In this document: positions 61,521-64,000 of the stretch, piece after piece
Numbering within the stretch: the first letter of the stretch is position 1
Layout of the letters: each line of letters starts with the position of its first letter
Assembly: GCA_037013685.1 (NCBI GenBank)
Contig: CM072886.1
Location: 85,442,922-85,506,921 of the forward strand
DNA: 64,000 nt
Reading direction: 5' to 3'
From: Acridotheres tristis
Lineage: Eukaryota > Chordata > Aves > Passeriformes > Sturnidae
Translations under genes and position numbers: made by a program
Notes under the pieces: model-generated
Told to the model about the DNA's origin: nothing
The model's input: the letters and a program-made list of their open reading frames with translations, nothing else
Databases searched by the model: none

Positions 61521-64000
61521 AGTTTTAGACCAGTATATTTTTATCATATGCTCTTCTAGAGTTAAAAAAAAAATCTATATTTGGGCTTTGGGAATGTACA
61601 AATATTTCCTAAAGAAGCAGCCTAACATAAGATATTAAAAATACATGAAAAAATATGAAACCATTATTAAAATAAATAATAATGCAAAGGGAGAAGTGCA
61701 AAAAGATAGCTTATGTTATTTTTCTTGGACATTTATATTTGCAAGTAGCTATTTAGGAATACCTAGGACTATGTCACGTAGTTTAGAAGTCTGTTTATCC
61801 CATTCTGGGAGCAACTACCTATTTGATACACTTCTGTCTTTCTAAGAGGAGTAAAATCCATTGTAATGGCTAATTTACTATTTTTTCCTTTGAAAGCTGC
61901 CTCTGCCAAGATAATTTCTAATGGCTTCAACAAAGTTTGCTCCAAATACCTGGTAAAATAAGGCTACAGACCACAGAAAACTCCAGCTCATATTCCCTTC
62001 AAGAGAAGAGAAAGTATTCACCCATGGACTGAATAACATGGCACTACAGCACTAGACCATCACAGTTCTATGAAAAACATGCACATGACTAACTACAGGC
62101 TAATTTTTCAATGTTGTGACCATCCTGGTGTGTCTTGGAGGTAAAAAAAAAAACAAACAAACCGCAAACATCTTAGTTTTCCTTGCAAGGCTTTTAGGGA
62201 AACAAATGACATTAAGCAGAAGGCACGTGGAAATTCATCATCACAGATAGATAGACCTTTGGTTCAGGTATAAAGTTTTGAATTTCTTGTTGACTTCACA
62301 TAGCAACAGGTAGAAAACCAACAGCTCCCAACAAGTAGGTCCAGACTTCCAAAGACATACCATGCTCATTTTATTTAGCAGAAAGAATTTCTTAAAAGGT
62401 TTAGGTTTTTATTTATAAGCTTAAATCTACAGTGGGTTGACCTTTTGGATCAATCCAAGACACCACTTAGTTTTGAGCTGAAAAGCATCACCCGCTGATG
62501 CATAATTTGACCCTTTACAACTAGAATGGACCCATTCAGTGCTCTGTTTATCTTTTTAACATGTCAGATGCACACCCTACCTGCTTAATATTGTAAATGC
62601 AGTGAGGCTGGTCCTCCACATAACCTTTCTTAAGCCCATGGGGTAACTCAGTTGGCTTCAGGGGGGTCACTGCTGATTCATGCCACCAGAAGGTGTAATT
62701 AGTAGACCTAGCTCATCCATCCTGAGGTATTACATGGCTTCCTTCCTCCTATGGATTTAGTTCCTTTGGGCTTGATTTGATTTCTGTATGCAACTTTTTT
62801 AGCCCCTACAGTGCTGCATGTCACATTTCTGTGAATTTGACAGCCAAACTGAGACTGAGAAATCTCTTTCTCTCACACACACATGCAAATACAATAACAC
62901 ACAGTAAGAAGTTAAATTTCATACATAAAACTGAGCAATTCAAGAGGTCCATTGACCTTTTATGTCTTCCATAAAAGGCAATTGAATGATTTTAACCCAC
63001 TATGACTCCCATTTTCTATTTAACGTTGAAATGAACAACAGAAAGAAAAAAAAAAATCAGTCCTTAAAACAAAACAATCATTTATATTGCTAAGGTTACA
63101 GCAAAGATAAAAATGAAGTATTGCCACCCTGTTTTTTAAAAGCCTTTAACAGGACACTAGGCAGCAGAAAGAAAAGTATGGTTTGGTTGGGTTTTTTTTA
63201 ATAGCACAGATATTTTAACTCTAGGTTTCATTTAAGCTCTGTCACAGTCAGTTGGTTATGAGCGTCTAAGTCAGCTCAACAGGACACTGTGGTAAGGATG
63301 ATTTTTCTCTCTCTCTTGCCTTTTGCATATACAAAGCAGGGAGTAGAAAACAAGACAAAAGTGAAAACATATCTCCACAGGTAAACTGAATATTTGCCGA
63401 CATCCCTGTCCTATTCTTCACCCAAAAATGAACACAAAGCCCTGTACAAAGAGACATTTTTACAAACAGAACAAAGACAATCCTTCGATCTGGAGTAAAA
63501 TTTAAATAACCTCCTCGTGAAGCAAGCTAGGCCATTCAAAAAGCAATATTTCTTTAGTTGAAAGGGAGAAGGGTTTTGTTTTTTGTTTGCAGTGAATTTT
63601 GTTCTGGCAGTACACTGAAGTGGCTTCAGGACATACCAGTTCCATTTCTACATTTGCTTAATATTTTGTTCAGACATGTCCAGTGTAGACTTAGTTACCT
63701 GACTTTATTGTAGTCAGCTACATTTCTACCTTTCGGTCATACTCATCTTTAGCATGCTGGAAATCTGACTTGGTTATTTCACTAGTCTTTTAAAACATTC
63801 CCAGGCATTTTAAAAGTCAATATGTACAGATTTTATTTGGTTTGTTGCCTGTATTATATTTTCTGGCAATAAAAAACATTTATCGTTCATAAAGAGGTTC
63901 TGTTTCAGCGTGCTTTCAGGAAGGAGGGATGGATTCGGGATATTCCCACTGTACCCTATCAGCTGACATTTGGATAAAATATCAGAACGCTGATGTCTTA

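Larger units (their letters stand above)
54400..64000. other. Unique DNA with T/G-rich tracts; no gene recognised
   Basis: T/G-rich low complexity occurs at 57000-57036, 57628-57752, 59375-59432 and 61436-61520. One good + strand acceptor at 59751/59752 leads into a GC-richer patch and is treated as a finding. A perfect 14-bp palindrome lies at 58833-58846. No transposon or coding exon is supported. Confidence 0.45.

Overview
The window looks like ordinary nuclear DNA from a bird, probably a songbird. The basis is the set of interspersed repeats: at least six degraded CR1 LINE 3' ends with the avian terminal octamer related to ATTCTATG, one complete solo LTR with a 6-bp target-site duplication, and a long avian ERVL-type LTR fragment. 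The rest is AT-rich unique sequence with A-rich or T-rich low-complexity tracts, interrupted by sharply bounded CpG islands. I see no bacterial gene, operon, CRISPR array, tRNA or rRNA. No open reading frame matches a protein family that I recognise, and most of the longest frames lie in CpG-rich or repeat DNA.

Layout. From 1 to about 25 kb is gene-poor DNA that looks intronic: CR1 copies at 6.2, 13.6, 15.1 and 16.2 kb, a solo LTR at 10.7-11.1 kb, a possible second LTR at 17.9-18.4 kb and a small CpG island at 11.5-11.8 kb. A large CpG island fills about 25.1-26.7 kb, with clustered GC boxes, two CTCF-like motifs and splice donors on both strands. It is the clearest promoter in the window. 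In the left 25 kb the + strand appears richer in A and C than in T and G wherever I counted by hand, as expected if the sense strand is the minus strand. My preferred reading is a gene transcribed leftward from the 26-kb island, with the left side of the window as its first intron(s).

Between 26.7 and 40.8 kb there is one low-confidence candidate terminal coding exon on the minus strand (28.15-28.51 kb), with a weaker upstream candidate at 30.2 kb, plus one CR1 copy. A second, smaller CpG island at 40.8-41.1 kb has a good minus-strand splice donor and a strong CTCF-like motif. The two islands could be the promoters of separate genes.

From 41 to 64 kb I find no supportable gene. This part holds one CR1 copy (45.2 kb), an ERVL-type LTR fragment (53.7-54.4 kb) and several T/G-rich low-complexity tracts. 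No new biological system is evident. What deserves follow-up is the promoter and insulator architecture, the solo LTR, and a handful of candidate exons that RNA-seq or cross-species alignment could settle quickly.
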